Notes: generated by a model from the letters alone, not told the origin. A stretch of 64,000 bases of DNA from Paraplanobispora takensis (GCF_016863195.1 NZ_BOOK01000004.1:310001-374000), one strand, 5' to 3'. Shown: positions 51,344 through 60,252, counted from the first letter of the stretch. Numbers and translations: made by a program.

Positions 51344-52321
51344 CTAGCTCACCCGCACCCGGGGGTCGAGGGCCGCCACGATCAGGTCCGAGAGGAAACC
51401 GGCCACCAGGACGCAGGCGGCGGTGAAGAGGCTCACCGCGGCGACCGCGTTGACGTCGTTGCTCTGGATCGAGTCGACCAGCCAGGCGCCCATGCCGTGC
51501 CAGCCGAAGATCTTCTCGGTGAAGGTCGCGCCGGTCAGCAGCGTGCCGAACGCGAAGGCGAAGTAGGTCGCCGCGGGGATCAGCGAGGTCCGCAACGCGT
51601 GCTTGAACAGCGCGCTCCGGCGGCTGAGTCCCTTGGCCCGGGCGGTGCGGACGAAGTCCTGGCCCAGCACGTCGAGCATCATGTTCCGCTGGATGCGGCT
51701 GTAGAAGGCGATCTGCCCGAGAGCGAGGGAGATCGTCGGCAGGATCAGGTGGTTGAGCCGGTTGGTGAACTGGTCCCAGCCGCTCAGCGCCGGGTTGTAC
51801 TCACCGGTGTACTCCAGGAGCGTGAACCCGAGTGTGTCGTTGATCCCGACCGCCACCAGGGTGAGCATCGTCGCGAGGACGAAGACGGGGATCGCCATGA
51901 TGACGAAGGCGCTCACCCCGATCACCCGGTCGCTGAGCCGGTACTGCTTGACCGCGGCGTAGCCGCCGACGGTGACGCCGACGGCGGAGCCGACGAGCGT
52001 GCCGATGAGCAGCAGCCGCAGGCTGACGCCGACCCGGCGGCCCATCTCCTCGTTGATGGACTTGCCGTCCCAGGTCTCGCCCAGGTCGCCGGTGACGACC
52101 CCGGAGACCCAGGTGACGTACCGCTCGAAGACCGGCGTCTTGTCGTTGAGGTTGTAGTCGTCCAGCGTCGCGTCGACGACGGCCTCCGCCACCGGCGGCT
52201 GCTTGCCCTCATACTTGGCGCGCGGGTTGAGGCTGGTCGCGGCGAGGAAGTAGGCCATGCTCGCGGCGATCGCCACCAGCAGGACATTGCTGACCAGCCG
52301 CTTCAGCAGGTAGGCGCCCAT
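51344..52321 (-). CDS. Peptide ABC permease (DppB-like)
   Basis: The 325-residue membrane protein starts GAYLLKRLVSNVLLVAIAASMAYFL and has the EAA loop QDFVRTARAKGLSRRSALFKHALRTSLIP, as in DppB/OppB. It is first in the operon. An unusual insert between helices 1 and 2 (NPRAKYEGKQPPVAEAVVDATL...) replaces the usual short loop. ATG 52321 has GGGGAGG just upstream. Its stop is adjacent to the start of the DppC-like gene. Confidence 0.92.
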   Translation of the reverse strand: MGAYLLKRLVSNVLLVAIAASMAYFLAATSLNPRAKYEGKQPPVAEAVVDATLDDYNLNDKTPVFERYVTWVSGVVTGDLGETWDGKSINEEMGRRVGVSLRLLLIGTLVGSAVGVTVGGYAAVKQYRLSDRVIGVSAFVIMAIPVFVLATMLTLVAVGINDTLGFTLLEYTGEYNPALSGWDQFTNRLNHLILPTISLALGQIAFYSRIQRNMMLDVLGQDFVRTARAKGLSRRSALFKHALRTSLIPAATYFAFAFGTLLTGATFTEKIFGWHGMGAWLVDSIQSNDVNAVAAVSLFTAACVLVAGFLSDLIVAALDPRVRVS

Positions 52322-52395
52322 CGTCCTCCCCTCGTTTATCACCGAGAGCTCGAGGGGCAACGTGGCTCACCCATATCCGAGCACGCCAAAACCCC

Positions 52396-52423
52396 AATAA
52401 ACGCATGATTGATCCCGTTTATT
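52396..52423. promoter_or_regulatory. AT-rich inverted repeat upstream of the peptide operon
   Basis: AATAAACG (52396-52403) and CGTTTATT (52416-52423) are perfect 8-bp arms around 12 bp, about 75 bp before the first permease gene. It may be an operator. Three GTAAC motifs follow at 52486, 52499 and 52518. The rest of the gap 52424-52596 has no gene that I would accept. Confidence 0.45.
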
Positions 52424-52596
52424 ACGGTTTAATCCGGGATGCTCGAAACGATACCTGTGAGCAAGGTAAAGATAGGACGTCTCGTGTAACGATCAGGCGT
52501 AACAGTGTCCGGATTCTGTAACACAAGGGGTTTCCCGGACGATGTGACGTTCGACACCTGATCGACAGCAGCGTAGACATCGGTTGTCCCTGTACA

Positions 52597-52638
52597 CCGA
52601 AGGGCGGTGACCAGGAACCCCTGGTCACCGCCCTTCGG
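52597..52638 (-). terminator. 42-nt perfect hairpin terminator
   Basis: Two 19-bp arms (52597-52615 and 52620-52638) are perfectly complementary around a 4-nt loop. It lies 53 nt after the stop of the saccharopine-dehydrogenase-like gene. There is no T-run. Confidence 0.8.
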
Positions 52639-52690
52639 CGTCGGTCCGCGGGGCCGGTTCCGCCGGCCGGCCGCGCTCAGATGTCAGGTG

Positions 52691-53938
52691 TCAGGCGGAC
52701 AGCAGCACCTCGCCCGGCTCCTCGTGCGCCGCGGGCGTCTGGTCGCGCATGCCCCACGGCGAGCCGTACTCGTTCAGCAGGTTCAGGAACGGCACCGAGT
52801 CGAAGGCCTCCGGTCCCAGCACGCCCGTGCCCGACCAGACGCCGGAGGCCAGCAGCTCCAGCGCGACCACCGGGTGCACCGCCGTCTGCCAGACCACCGC
52901 CTGGGAGCCGTACTCGCGCATGGACCACTCGTTGTCGACCACGTGGTACAGGTAGACCTCGCGCGGCGACCCGTCCTTGCCGACGCCCTTCACCCAGGTC
53001 CCGGCGCAGGTCTTGCCGCGCATCCGGTCGCCGAGCGTGGCCGGGTCGGGCAGCCTGGCGGCGACCACGTCACGCGGGGAGGTCTCGACGCCGCCCACCC
53101 GGACCTTCTCCGCGCTGTCCAGGCCGAGTTTGCGCAGCGTCTTCAGGACGCCGATGAACTCCTCGCCGAGGCCGTACTTGAACGTCACCCGCTTGGCGTC
53201 GATCCAGCGCGGGACCAGCAGGACCTCCTCGTGCTCGACGTTCACGCACTCGACCGGGCCGATCCCCTCGGGGAAGTCGAACACCTCCGGTTCGCTGAAC
53301 GGCTCGGTGGTGTACCACCGGCCGTCCTCCCAGACCACCGGCGGGTTCAGGCACTCCTCGATGGTCGTCCAGATGGAGAAGGTCGGGGCGAAGTCGTATC
53401 CCTCCACCACCAGGTTCGACCCGTCGCGGATGCCGATCTCCTCGATGCTCTCGAAGAGGTGGTCGGCGGCGTAACGCGCGAACACGTCGGCCAGACCCGG
53501 CTCCACACCCATGCCGACCAGCGCCAGCTTCCCGGATTCGCGCCACGCGCCGTCGAGCGCGAACTGCTCGTCGCCCAGCTTGACCCCGGGCAGTTCGTAC
53601 GGCCGGCCGGGGTGGGGGCGCGACAGGGACATCGCCATGTCCAGGTAGTGGGCGCCGCGGTTCAGGGCGGCGCGGAACAGCGGCATGGTGAAGCGCGGAT
53701 CGACGGCGTTGAAGAGCACGTCGCAACGGTGCTCGGCGAGGGCGGCCTCGACCGCCCCCTGGTCGGAGGCGTCCAGTGCGACGGCGCTGAAGCGCGGGTC
53801 TCCGATCTTGGCCACCACCTCGGCGGCGCGGCTCTGTTTATAGTCCGCCACCACGATGTGTTCGAAGAAATCTCGGCGGGCGGCGATGGGAACGACGGCG
53901 GAGCCGACGCCGCCGGCTCCCACAAGAAGGATTCTCAT
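52691..53938 (-). CDS. Saccharopine dehydrogenase-family protein
   Basis: The 415-residue protein has an N-terminal NAD(P) Rossmann motif (RILLVGAGGVGSAVVPIAARR) and the saccharopine-dehydrogenase NADP-binding and C-terminal domains (DVLFNAVDPRFTMPLFRAALNRGAHYLDMA; GVEPGLADVFARYAAD). In bacteria such proteins act on saccharopine, carboxynorspermidine or related amino acids. The ATG follows TAGAGT (53950-53945) by 6 nt, so it is probably leaderless. Three ACTG repeats lie just upstream. Lysine or polyamine metabolism is a reasonable but unproven context. Confidence 0.85.
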   Translation of the reverse strand: MRILLVGAGGVGSAVVPIAARRDFFEHIVVADYKQSRAAEVVAKIGDPRFSAVALDASDQGAVEAALAEHRCDVLFNAVDPRFTMPLFRAALNRGAHYLDMAMSLSRPHPGRPYELPGVKLGDEQFALDGAWRESGKLALVGMGVEPGLADVFARYAADHLFESIEEIGIRDGSNLVVEGYDFAPTFSIWTTIEECLNPPVVWEDGRWYTTEPFSEPEVFDFPEGIGPVECVNVEHEEVLLVPRWIDAKRVTFKYGLGEEFIGVLKTLRKLGLDSAEKVRVGGVETSPRDVVAARLPDPATLGDRMRGKTCAGTWVKGVGKDGSPREVYLYHVVDNEWSMREYGSQAVVWQTAVHPVVALELLASGVWSGTGVLGPEAFDSVPFLNLLNEYGSPWGMRDQTPAAHEEPGEVLLSA

Positions 53939-54127
53939 GGCGGGACTCTATCCACTGACTGACTGACCAGCCAATAGCGGAGTGAGGATTTTCTGCACCG
54001 AGTTCGGATCGGGTTCGGACCGTGACCTCGCAGGTGGGGGATCACGGCCGGGGAGAGAGCCGGAGCCGCCGCGTCTCCGGAAGATCAGCCGAGTCTCCCG
54101 CCTTTGTACGGTGGCGTACTCTAAAGT

Positions 54128-54823
54128 GTGAGTGTGTCCGCTACCGTACAGAGCACGGCGGCCGAACGCGCCTTCGACATGGTCTGCCTCACCGCGTCGC
54201 TGGGCGGGGTGTTCGCCTACGGCCGGCTGCTGTCGGCGCTGCCTCCCTCCTTCCCGGCCGCGATCGTGCTGGTCCAGCACCGTTCGGCCGAACTGCCCGA
54301 CAACTTCCCCACCGTGCTGAACCGGCACTCGGCGTTGCCGGTGGTGGCGCTGGCCGACGGGCACGTCCCGGCGGCGGGCACGGTGCACGTGGTCCCGGCC
54401 GGGCAGGAGACGGTCTTCGGTCCCGACGGGGCGGTCACTCTGCGGCCCAAGAAGGGACACCGGCTGGCCGATGCGATGTTCACCTCGGCGGCGGCGCTGC
54501 ACGGCCCCCGGCTGATCGCCGGGGTGCTGTCCGGGCGCCTGGACGACGGCACCGCCGGGGTGCGCCACGTCAAAGGCGCAGGCGGCAGGGTGCTGGCCCA
54601 GGACGAGTCGACGTGCCAAGCTCATGCCTACCAGATGCCCGCCTCGGCGATAGCCACGGGCTGCGTCGACTTCGTCCTGCCCCTGCCCGTGCTGGCCGAC
54701 GCGATCACCGCACTGGTCATGGCTCCCGGGGCGGCGTCGATGATGCGCACGGCGCTGCCGCCCTGGGCGCAGGCCGTCCCCCCTCGGACCGGCACGCCGA
54801 TGGTGTCCGCCGAGACCGGTTGA
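54128..54823 (+). CDS. Stand-alone CheB-like methylesterase domain protein
   Basis: The 231-residue protein shows the CheB methylesterase fold with putative triad Ser24 (TASLGG), His50 (VLVQHRSAELPDNF) and Asp139 (LSGRLDDGTAG), and VPAGQETVF typical of the family. There is no receiver domain and no chemotaxis gene nearby, so a role outside chemotaxis is likely. GTG 54128 follows TACTCT (54117-54122) by 5 nt. A Crp/Fnr gene follows 37 nt downstream, suggesting a regulatory pair. Confidence 0.8.
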   Translation: MSVSATVQSTAAERAFDMVCLTASLGGVFAYGRLLSALPPSFPAAIVLVQHRSAELPDNFPTVLNRHSALPVVALADGHVPAAGTVHVVPAGQETVFGPDGAVTLRPKKGHRLADAMFTSAAALHGPRLIAGVLSGRLDDGTAGVRHVKGAGGRVLAQDESTCQAHAYQMPASAIATGCVDFVLPLPVLADAITALVMAPGAASMMRTALPPWAQAVPPRTGTPMVSAETG

Positions 54824-54860
54824 GGCTATCCGTGGCACAGGGCACGAGGTGGAGGCAGCG

Positions 54861-55583
54861 GTGACAACCGAGGCGGACATGCGCGGCAACCGGGTCCTGG
54901 CGGCCGTGCCCCGGCCCGAACTGGACCGCCTGGCCGAGCATCTGGAGCCTGTGACGCTGAAAGTCGGCGACATGCTCTACGAGATCGGCGGAAGCGTGCC
55001 CCATGTGTACTTCCCGCTGACCGCGGTACTGTCCCTGATCACCGACGTCGGCAACGGGCACGGGCACTTCGTGGAGGTGGCCACCGTCGGGGACGAGGGC
55101 CTGGCCGGACTCCCGGTCTTCCTCGGCGCCGGGCCGCCCAGCGAGCGCGCCACCGTGCAGATCGCCGGCTCGGCCCTGCGGATCGGCGCCGAGCAGTTCC
55201 GCCACGACGTCGTCGTCCTGGACGGCGGGTTGCAGACCGCCATCCAGCGCTACGTCCAGGCCATGTTCACCATGATGGCCCGCAACGCCGCCTGCAACCG
55301 CGCCCACAACATCCGCCAGCGCTGCGCCCGCTGGCTGCTGATGACCGCCGACCGGGTGCACAGCGACTCCTTCAGCCTCACCCAGGAGTTCCTGGCCCAG
55401 ATGCTGGGAGTGCGCCGCGCCTCGGTCAGCGAGGTCGCCACCGCCCTGGCCGCCGACGGATGCATCCGCTACAGCCGCGGCACCATCGACGTCACCGACC
55501 ACGAACGGCTGCAGGAGCACGCCTGCTCCTGCTATGCGGTGATCCGTGACGCCTTCGCCGTCGCCTACGAGGGACTGGGCTGA
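54861..55583 (+). CDS. Crp/Fnr-family regulator
   Basis: The 240-residue protein has a cyclic-nucleotide-binding-like domain (LKVGDMLYEIGGSVPHVYFPLTAVLSLI; VGDEGLAGLPVFLG). The C-terminal HTH reads FSLTQEFLAQMLGVRRASVSEVATALAADGCI. The cAMP-contact residues of Crp are not evident, so the signal is unknown. Cysteines in the C-terminal tail (HACSCY) are notable. GTG 54861 has GGAGG 5 nt upstream. It is encoded directly after the CheB-like gene. Confidence 0.88.
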   Translation: MTTEADMRGNRVLAAVPRPELDRLAEHLEPVTLKVGDMLYEIGGSVPHVYFPLTAVLSLITDVGNGHGHFVEVATVGDEGLAGLPVFLGAGPPSERATVQIAGSALRIGAEQFRHDVVVLDGGLQTAIQRYVQAMFTMMARNAACNRAHNIRQRCARWLLMTADRVHSDSFSLTQEFLAQMLGVRRASVSEVATALAADGCIRYSRGTIDVTDHERLQEHACSCYAVIRDAFAVAYEGLG

Positions 55584-55719
55584 GGGGAGATCGCAAGCCG
55601 GGGCGATCGCGAGTGGGGCGCCCCGGGGTCGGGGGAGCGCCCGAAGCGCCCCGGCAGGCGACGTCCAGCGGGGGGACGGACGCGCCCGCAGCTCTCACGT
55701 CCGGACCGGGGGTCGCCGG

Positions 55720-57069
55720 CTAGCTCACCAGCTTCTTCCAGCGGTTCACCCAGTCGTCGTAATCAGTGCATTCCCCATCTTGTCCCCCGCAATCCCGTGA
55801 CGGGCGAACGGCGAAGAAGACGCGGTCGAGCCACTTGTCGTCCCCCAGGTGGTGGCGGTCGCAGATGGGACGGGCATGGCCGGTGCAGCCCTCCGGATTC
55901 GCCGGAGCCAGCCCCGTCCAGGCCGAGGCCCGCTGCTGCGTCCGCTCCGAGACGACCCAGTTGAGCCACTTGTAGGCGCAGTTCGGGCTGGCGGGCTCGG
56001 CGGCGAGCATCCAGGAGTCGGCCCAGCCGGTCGTCTCCGCCGCCTCGACCGCGCGCACCGGCCGGCCCGCGCGCTCAAAGAGGTCCTCGTGGTACGGCCA
56101 CGCCTGGGCCAGGCGCACCGAGCCGCCGGCCACGGCCCTGATCACCTCGACGGGGTCGCTCCAGTAGATCCGGCCGGGCCCGTCCTGGGCGGCCAGCAGT
56201 TTCTCCGCGGCGTCGAGCTGGGCCGGGGTGAGCCGGAACGGGTCGCCGATCCCCAGGGCCGGCTGGGTCCTCTTGAGCACCAGCGCGGCGTCGGCGATGC
56301 TCAGCGGGCTGTTCCTGATCGCCGCCGGGCCCGTCGCGTAGAGGCCCGCGGGGCCGTCGTCGCCGTCTCGCGGGCCGATGATCCGGTTGATCCCCCACAG
56401 GTACGGGATGCCGTAGACCCGATCGCCCCGCCGCAGGGCGGGAAGCTCGCGCAGCCTCTCCGGGATGTCCCCGTAGCCCTCGATGAGGGAGGTGTCGACC
56501 GGCGCCACGCTCCCCCGGGCCGTCAGCAGCCCGGCCAGCTCCGGGGAGGGCGAGACGACGTCGTAGGCGTTCGCGGCGAACTTGGCCGCCATCTCCTCGC
56601 TCGTGGTGACCCGGTCGAGCGTCGCGACCCGGCATCCGGTCTCGCTCTCGAAGGGCGCCACCCAGTTGGCCCTGGAGCTCATCCCGCCGTACTCGACGTG
56701 ACCGACGAAGGTGAGCACCCGCAACGTGCCCTCGGAGGCGCCGATGGACGCCGAGGGGGTGGGACTCACGGCCGGGCTCGCGGTCGGGCTCGCCGTCGAG
56801 TTCGCAGTCGAGTTCGCAGTCGAGTTCGCAGTCGCGGTCAGGCCCGGGCTCGCGCTGGAGGACGGGCTCGCCGCGGGACCCGGGCTCGTCCCGGCGTTCG
56901 CGCCCGCGCTCAGGACCGGGCTCGCGCTCGTCCCCGCGCCCGGGGTCGCACTCGCGCCGGGTACGGGCCCGGCGCTATCGGCCCCCGCAGCGGTGCAGGC
57001 CGCGAGGGCGAGGACGCCCGCTCCCGCAACCGCCGCCAGCCGCGCACGACCGAGCCTGTTCCTGCGCAC
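55720..57069 (-). CDS. PotD-like extracellular solute-binding lipoprotein with Ser/Thr-rich linker
   Basis: The 449-residue protein has a lipoprotein signal (LALAAC) and a long Ala/Ser/Thr/Pro linker (about 30-110) containing TANSTANSTANS repeats. A polyamine/type-1 solute-binding domain follows (LRVLTFVGHVEYGG, EMAAKFAANAYDVVSPSPELAGLL, YGIPYLWGINRIIG). No permease or ATPase lies beside it, so it is an orphan receptor that must borrow a transporter. GTG 57069 has GAGGGGG 5-6 nt upstream. A long inverted repeat separates it from mmsA. Confidence 0.83.
   Translation of the reverse strand: MRRNRLGRARLAAVAGAGVLALAACTAAGADSAGPVPGASATPGAGTSASPVLSAGANAGTSPGPAASPSSSASPGLTATANSTANSTANSTASPTASPAVSPTPSASIGASEGTLRVLTFVGHVEYGGMSSRANWVAPFESETGCRVATLDRVTTSEEMAAKFAANAYDVVSPSPELAGLLTARGSVAPVDTSLIEGYGDIPERLRELPALRRGDRVYGIPYLWGINRIIGPRDGDDGPAGLYATGPAAIRNSPLSIADAALVLKRTQPALGIGDPFRLTPAQLDAAEKLLAAQDGPGRIYWSDPVEVIRAVAGGSVRLAQAWPYHEDLFERAGRPVRAVEAAETTGWADSWMLAAEPASPNCAYKWLNWVVSERTQQRASAWTGLAPANPEGCTGHARPICDRHHLGDDKWLDRVFFAVRPSRDCGGQDGECTDYDDWVNRWKKLVS
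56795..56830 (-). repeat. 12-bp coding repeat (TANS units)
   Basis: GTCGAGTTCGCA occurs three times in tandem at 56795-56830 with a partial fourth copy. On the minus strand it encodes the TANS repeats of the lipoprotein linker. Confidence 0.9.
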
Positions 57070-57142
57070 GCAAACCCCCTCGGAACACCTCCGCCGACAT
57101 CCGCCTCCCGGAGCCTACCGGCCTTTCGGCGGCCCGGCGGGC

Positions 57143-57230
57143 GGAGCGGGCCGGCCCCGCGGCACCGGAGGCGGCCCGCGGTGCGGGGAACCGCGGGCCG
57201 CCTCCCCGCACCGCGGGGCCGGCCCGCTCC
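57143..57230 (-). terminator. 88-bp compound inverted repeat after mmsA
   Basis: Outer arms of 20 bp (57143-57162 and 57211-57230) are perfect. Inside, two different perfect pairings compete: 57167-57182 with 57190-57205 (16 bp), and 57176-57188 with 57204-57216 (13 bp). The first can coexist with the outer stem, the second cannot. It lies between mmsA and the downstream solute-binding gene on the same strand, so it may be a terminator or an attenuator. Confidence 0.75.
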
Positions 57231-57234
57231 CGGG

Positions 57235-57302
57235 CCTACTTGTTGGTGGGGCCTACTTGTTCGTGGGGCCTACTTGTTCGTGGGGCCTACTTGTTCGTGG
57301 GG
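57235..57302 (-). repeat. 17-bp tandem repeat at the 3' end of mmsA, four copies
   Basis: CCTACTTGTTCGTGGGG is repeated four times without gaps; the most distal copy has one G for C. The first copy read on the minus strand encodes the last residues PTNK and the TAG stop of mmsA. Each further copy repeats that coding-and-stop unit beyond the gene. Confidence 0.92.
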
Positions 57303-58786
57303 AACCCGAGGTTGACCCCGCCGTGGCTCGGGTCGAGCCAGCGCGAGGTGACGACCTTGCCCCGGGTGTAGAAGTGCACCCCCTCGGTCCCGTGCACGTG
57401 GGTGTCCCCGAACAGGGAGGCCTTCCAGCCGCCGAAGCTGTAGAAGGCCATCGGCACCGGGATCGGCACGTTGATGCCGACCATGCCGACCTCCACCTCG
57501 TTCTGGAAGCGCCGGGCGGCGCCGCCGTCGTTGGTGAAGATCGCGGTGCCGTTGCCGTACTCGCCGCCGTTGATCAGCGCCAGGCCCTCCTCGTAGGAGG
57601 AGACCCGCACGACCGACAGCACCGGGCCGAAGATCTCCTCGGTGTGCACCTGCGAGCCGGGGCGGACGTGGTCGAGCACGGTGGGCCCGAGCCAGAAGCC
57701 GGGGGTCTCGGCCGCCGTGGTGCCGCCCAGGACCGGGGTGGCACGCCCGTCTACGACGATCTTGAAACCCTCGTCGAGGTCGAGGTAGGAGGCGACCTTG
57801 TCGCGGTGGGCGCCGGTGACCAGCGGGCCCATCTCGGACTTCGGATCGTCGCCGGGGCCGACGACGAGCTTCTCCACCCGCTCGACGATCTTGCTGACGA
57901 GCTCGTCGCCGACCGGGTCCACCGCCAGCACGACGGAGATCGCCATGCAGCGCTCCCCCGCCGAGCCGAAGCCCGCCGAGACGGCCGAGTCCGCGACCAG
58001 GTCGAGATCGGCGTCGGGCAGCACCAGCATGTGGTTCTTGGCCCCGCCCAGCGCCTGGACCCGCTTGCCGTGCGAGGTGCCGGTCTCGTACACGTACTTG
58101 GCGATGGGGGTCGAGCCGACGAACGAGACCGCCCTGACGTCCGGGTGCTCCAGCAGCCGGTCCACGGCCTCCTTGTCGCCCTGGACGACGTTGAAGATCC
58201 CGTCGGGCAGCCCCGCCTCCTTCCAGAGCCGGGCCATCAGCAGCGAGGCCGAGGGGTCCCGCTCGGACGGCTTGAGGATGAAGGCGTTGCCGCAGGCGAT
58301 CGCGACGGGGAACATCCACATCGGGACCATGGCGGGGAAGTTGAACGGGGTGATCCCGGCCACCACGCCCAGCGGCTGGCGGATCGAGTAGGAGTCCACC
58401 CGGGTGGAGACGCCCTCGGAGAAACCGCCCTTGAGCAGGTGCGGGATGCCGCAGGCGAACTCCACGACCTCCAGGCCGCGGGCGACCTCGCCCAGCGCGT
58501 CGGAGTGGACCTTGCCGTGCTCGGAGCTGATCAGCGCGGCGAGCTCGTCGCGGTGGGCGACCAGCAGCTCGCGGAAGCGGAACAGCACCTGCGCCCGCTT
58601 GACCAGCGAGGCGTCCCGCCAAGCGGGCCAGGCGGCCACGGCGGCGGCCACGGCTGCGTCCACCTCTGCGGCCGAGGCCAGGTGGACCCTCCCGCCGACC
58701 TCCCCCGTCGCCGGGTTGAAGATCTCAGCGGTGCGGTCCTGCCCCGCGACGGGGGTTCCGTTGATCCAGTGGGTGACGTTCTTCAC
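57287..58786 (-). CDS. mmsA: CoA-acylating methylmalonate-semialdehyde dehydrogenase
   Basis: The 499-residue ALDH has the MmsA pattern: THWINGTPVAG, GVVAGITPFNFPAMVPMWMFP, FVGSTPIAKYVYETG, ALGGAKNHMLVLPDADLD and catalytic Cys in GSAGERCMAISV. The usual Glu of ELGG is replaced by Gly-Gly, as expected for CoA-acylating members. It converts malonate or methylmalonate semialdehyde to acetyl- or propionyl-CoA in valine, beta-alanine or inositol breakdown. It is 22 nt downstream of the aminotransferase and forms an operon with it. The C-terminus overlaps a 17-bp tandem repeat. Confidence 0.94.
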   Translation of the reverse strand: MKNVTHWINGTPVAGQDRTAEIFNPATGEVGGRVHLASAAEVDAAVAAAVAAWPAWRDASLVKRAQVLFRFRELLVAHRDELAALISSEHGKVHSDALGEVARGLEVVEFACGIPHLLKGGFSEGVSTRVDSYSIRQPLGVVAGITPFNFPAMVPMWMFPVAIACGNAFILKPSERDPSASLLMARLWKEAGLPDGIFNVVQGDKEAVDRLLEHPDVRAVSFVGSTPIAKYVYETGTSHGKRVQALGGAKNHMLVLPDADLDLVADSAVSAGFGSAGERCMAISVVLAVDPVGDELVSKIVERVEKLVVGPGDDPKSEMGPLVTGAHRDKVASYLDLDEGFKIVVDGRATPVLGGTTAAETPGFWLGPTVLDHVRPGSQVHTEEIFGPVLSVVRVSSYEEGLALINGGEYGNGTAIFTNDGGAARRFQNEVEVGMVGINVPIPVPMAFYSFGGWKASLFGDTHVHGTEGVHFYTRGKVVTSRWLDPSHGGVNLGFPTNK

Positions 58787-58808
58787 GATGTGTACTCCTC
58801 GGCGCCTG

Positions 58809-60107
58809 TCAGGCGGCGACTTCGGCGTTGAGGACTTCGAGCGCGTTGACGATGATGCCCAGGCCCTCGGCGGCCTCCTCGGTCGTCAGCGTGAGCGGCG
58901 GCGCCATGCGCAGCACGTTGCCGTGCAGGCCGCCCTTGCCGGCGAGCAGGCCGGCCTTCTTCGTCTCCTCCATGAACCGGGCCGCCAGCGCCGGCGAGGG
59001 CGCGCCGGTGGCGGGGTCGACCAGCTCGACGGCGAACATCAGGCCCTTGCCGCGCACGTCGCCGACGACCGGCAGGCGGGTCGCGGCCTCGCGGAGCCCG
59101 TCGATGATCAGCGTGCCGGTGCGGGCCGCGTTGGCCTGCAGGTCGTGGCTGAGCACGTAGTCCAGGGTGGCGTTGGCGGCGGCCATGGAGATCGGGTTGC
59201 CGCCGAAGGTGGCCAGGCCGGTGGCGTGCAGGCCGTCCATCAGGTCGCCCCGCGCCACGACGCCGCCGACCGCGAAGCCGTTGCCCAGGCCCTTGGCGAA
59301 GGTCATCATGTCCGGCGTGACGCCGTGGTTGCCGATGCCGAAGAAGGCCGAGCCGGTACGGCCCCAGCCGGTCTGCACCTCGTCGGAGATGAACAGGATG
59401 CCCTGCTCGTCCAGGACCTCCTTGTAGGCGGCGAACAGGCCGTCGGGCGCCATGGTGAACCCGCCCACGCCCTGGATCGGCTCGGCGATCAGTGCGGCGA
59501 CGTCGCCGCCGACCGCGGTGGACAGCACGTGGCGCAGGTCCTCGACGCAGACCTTGATGTAGTCGGCGTCCGACATCCCGCGGAACTGCGACAGGTGCCG
59601 GTCGGCACCGTGCAGGAAGTGCACGTTCAGCGGCGAGAGCGAGTTGTTCTTCCAGGAGCGGTTGCTGGTCACGCCGAGCGCGCCGAAGCTGCGGCCGTGG
59701 TAGCTCTGCCGCATGGCCAGCACCTGGTCGGTCTTGCGCGCGTAGGTGGTCAGCAGCAGGGCCGTCTCGTTGGCCTCGGTCCCGGAGTTGGTGAAGAACA
59801 CCTTCGCGTTCTCGATCCCGGAGAGCTCGGCGATCTTCTCGGCCAGCTCGATCTGGCCGCGCAGGAGATAGACGGTGGAGGTGTGCACGACACCGGTGGC
59901 GATCTGCCGCTCGACGGCCTCGCGCACCTCGGGCACGTCGTACCCGATCATGTTGGTCAGGATGCCCGCGAAGAAGTCCAGGTAGCTCTTGCCCGAGGCG
60001 TCGACGACCCGGTTGCCCTTGCCGCCGACGATCTCGATGGGCTCGTTGTAGTAGAGGGCCACCCAGTTGGGCATGACCGCCCGGTGGCGCGCAAGAAGGT
60101 CCGACAT
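58809..60107 (-). CDS. Class III omega-amino acid aminotransferase
   Basis: The 432-residue PLP enzyme has FFTNSGTEANETALLL, MRQSYHGRSFGALG, LIAEPIQGVGGF, ISDEVQTGWGRTG and PLP lysine in MMTFAKGLGNGFAVGG. Paired with mmsA it probably acts on beta-alanine, 3-aminoisobutyrate or GABA with pyruvate or 2-oxoglutarate, yielding the semialdehyde that MmsA oxidises. I start at ATG 60107 (SDLLARHRAVMPNW); a longer frame to 60131 is less likely. Confidence 0.9.
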   Translation of the reverse strand: MSDLLARHRAVMPNWVALYYNEPIEIVGGKGNRVVDASGKSYLDFFAGILTNMIGYDVPEVREAVERQIATGVVHTSTVYLLRGQIELAEKIAELSGIENAKVFFTNSGTEANETALLLTTYARKTDQVLAMRQSYHGRSFGALGVTSNRSWKNNSLSPLNVHFLHGADRHLSQFRGMSDADYIKVCVEDLRHVLSTAVGGDVAALIAEPIQGVGGFTMAPDGLFAAYKEVLDEQGILFISDEVQTGWGRTGSAFFGIGNHGVTPDMMTFAKGLGNGFAVGGVVARGDLMDGLHATGLATFGGNPISMAAANATLDYVLSHDLQANAARTGTLIIDGLREAATRLPVVGDVRGKGLMFAVELVDPATGAPSPALAARFMEETKKAGLLAGKGGLHGNVLRMAPPLTLTTEEAAEGLGIIVNALEVLNAEVAA

Positions 60108-60252
60108 GCATTGAGTATCCCGGTTCGACACCTCCGGTCCTACCGCCAGAGTGTCGGGGAAAAGACCCCGAACCCGTCATGATGTCAACCCTGTGACGTG
60201 CCGTTCCCTTACGGTCCACACCCTGTTCCCGTACGGCCCGCGTCCCGCTCCG

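Noticed and set aside
52422-52628. 68-codon minus-strand frame upstream of the peptide operon
   Set aside because: It runs through the 42-nt terminator hairpin and has no homology I recognise and no ribosome site.
57235-57302. Possible CRISPR or attachment-site repeats
   Set aside because: The copies are directly adjacent, without spacers, and reproduce the mmsA C-terminal codons; no integrase is present.
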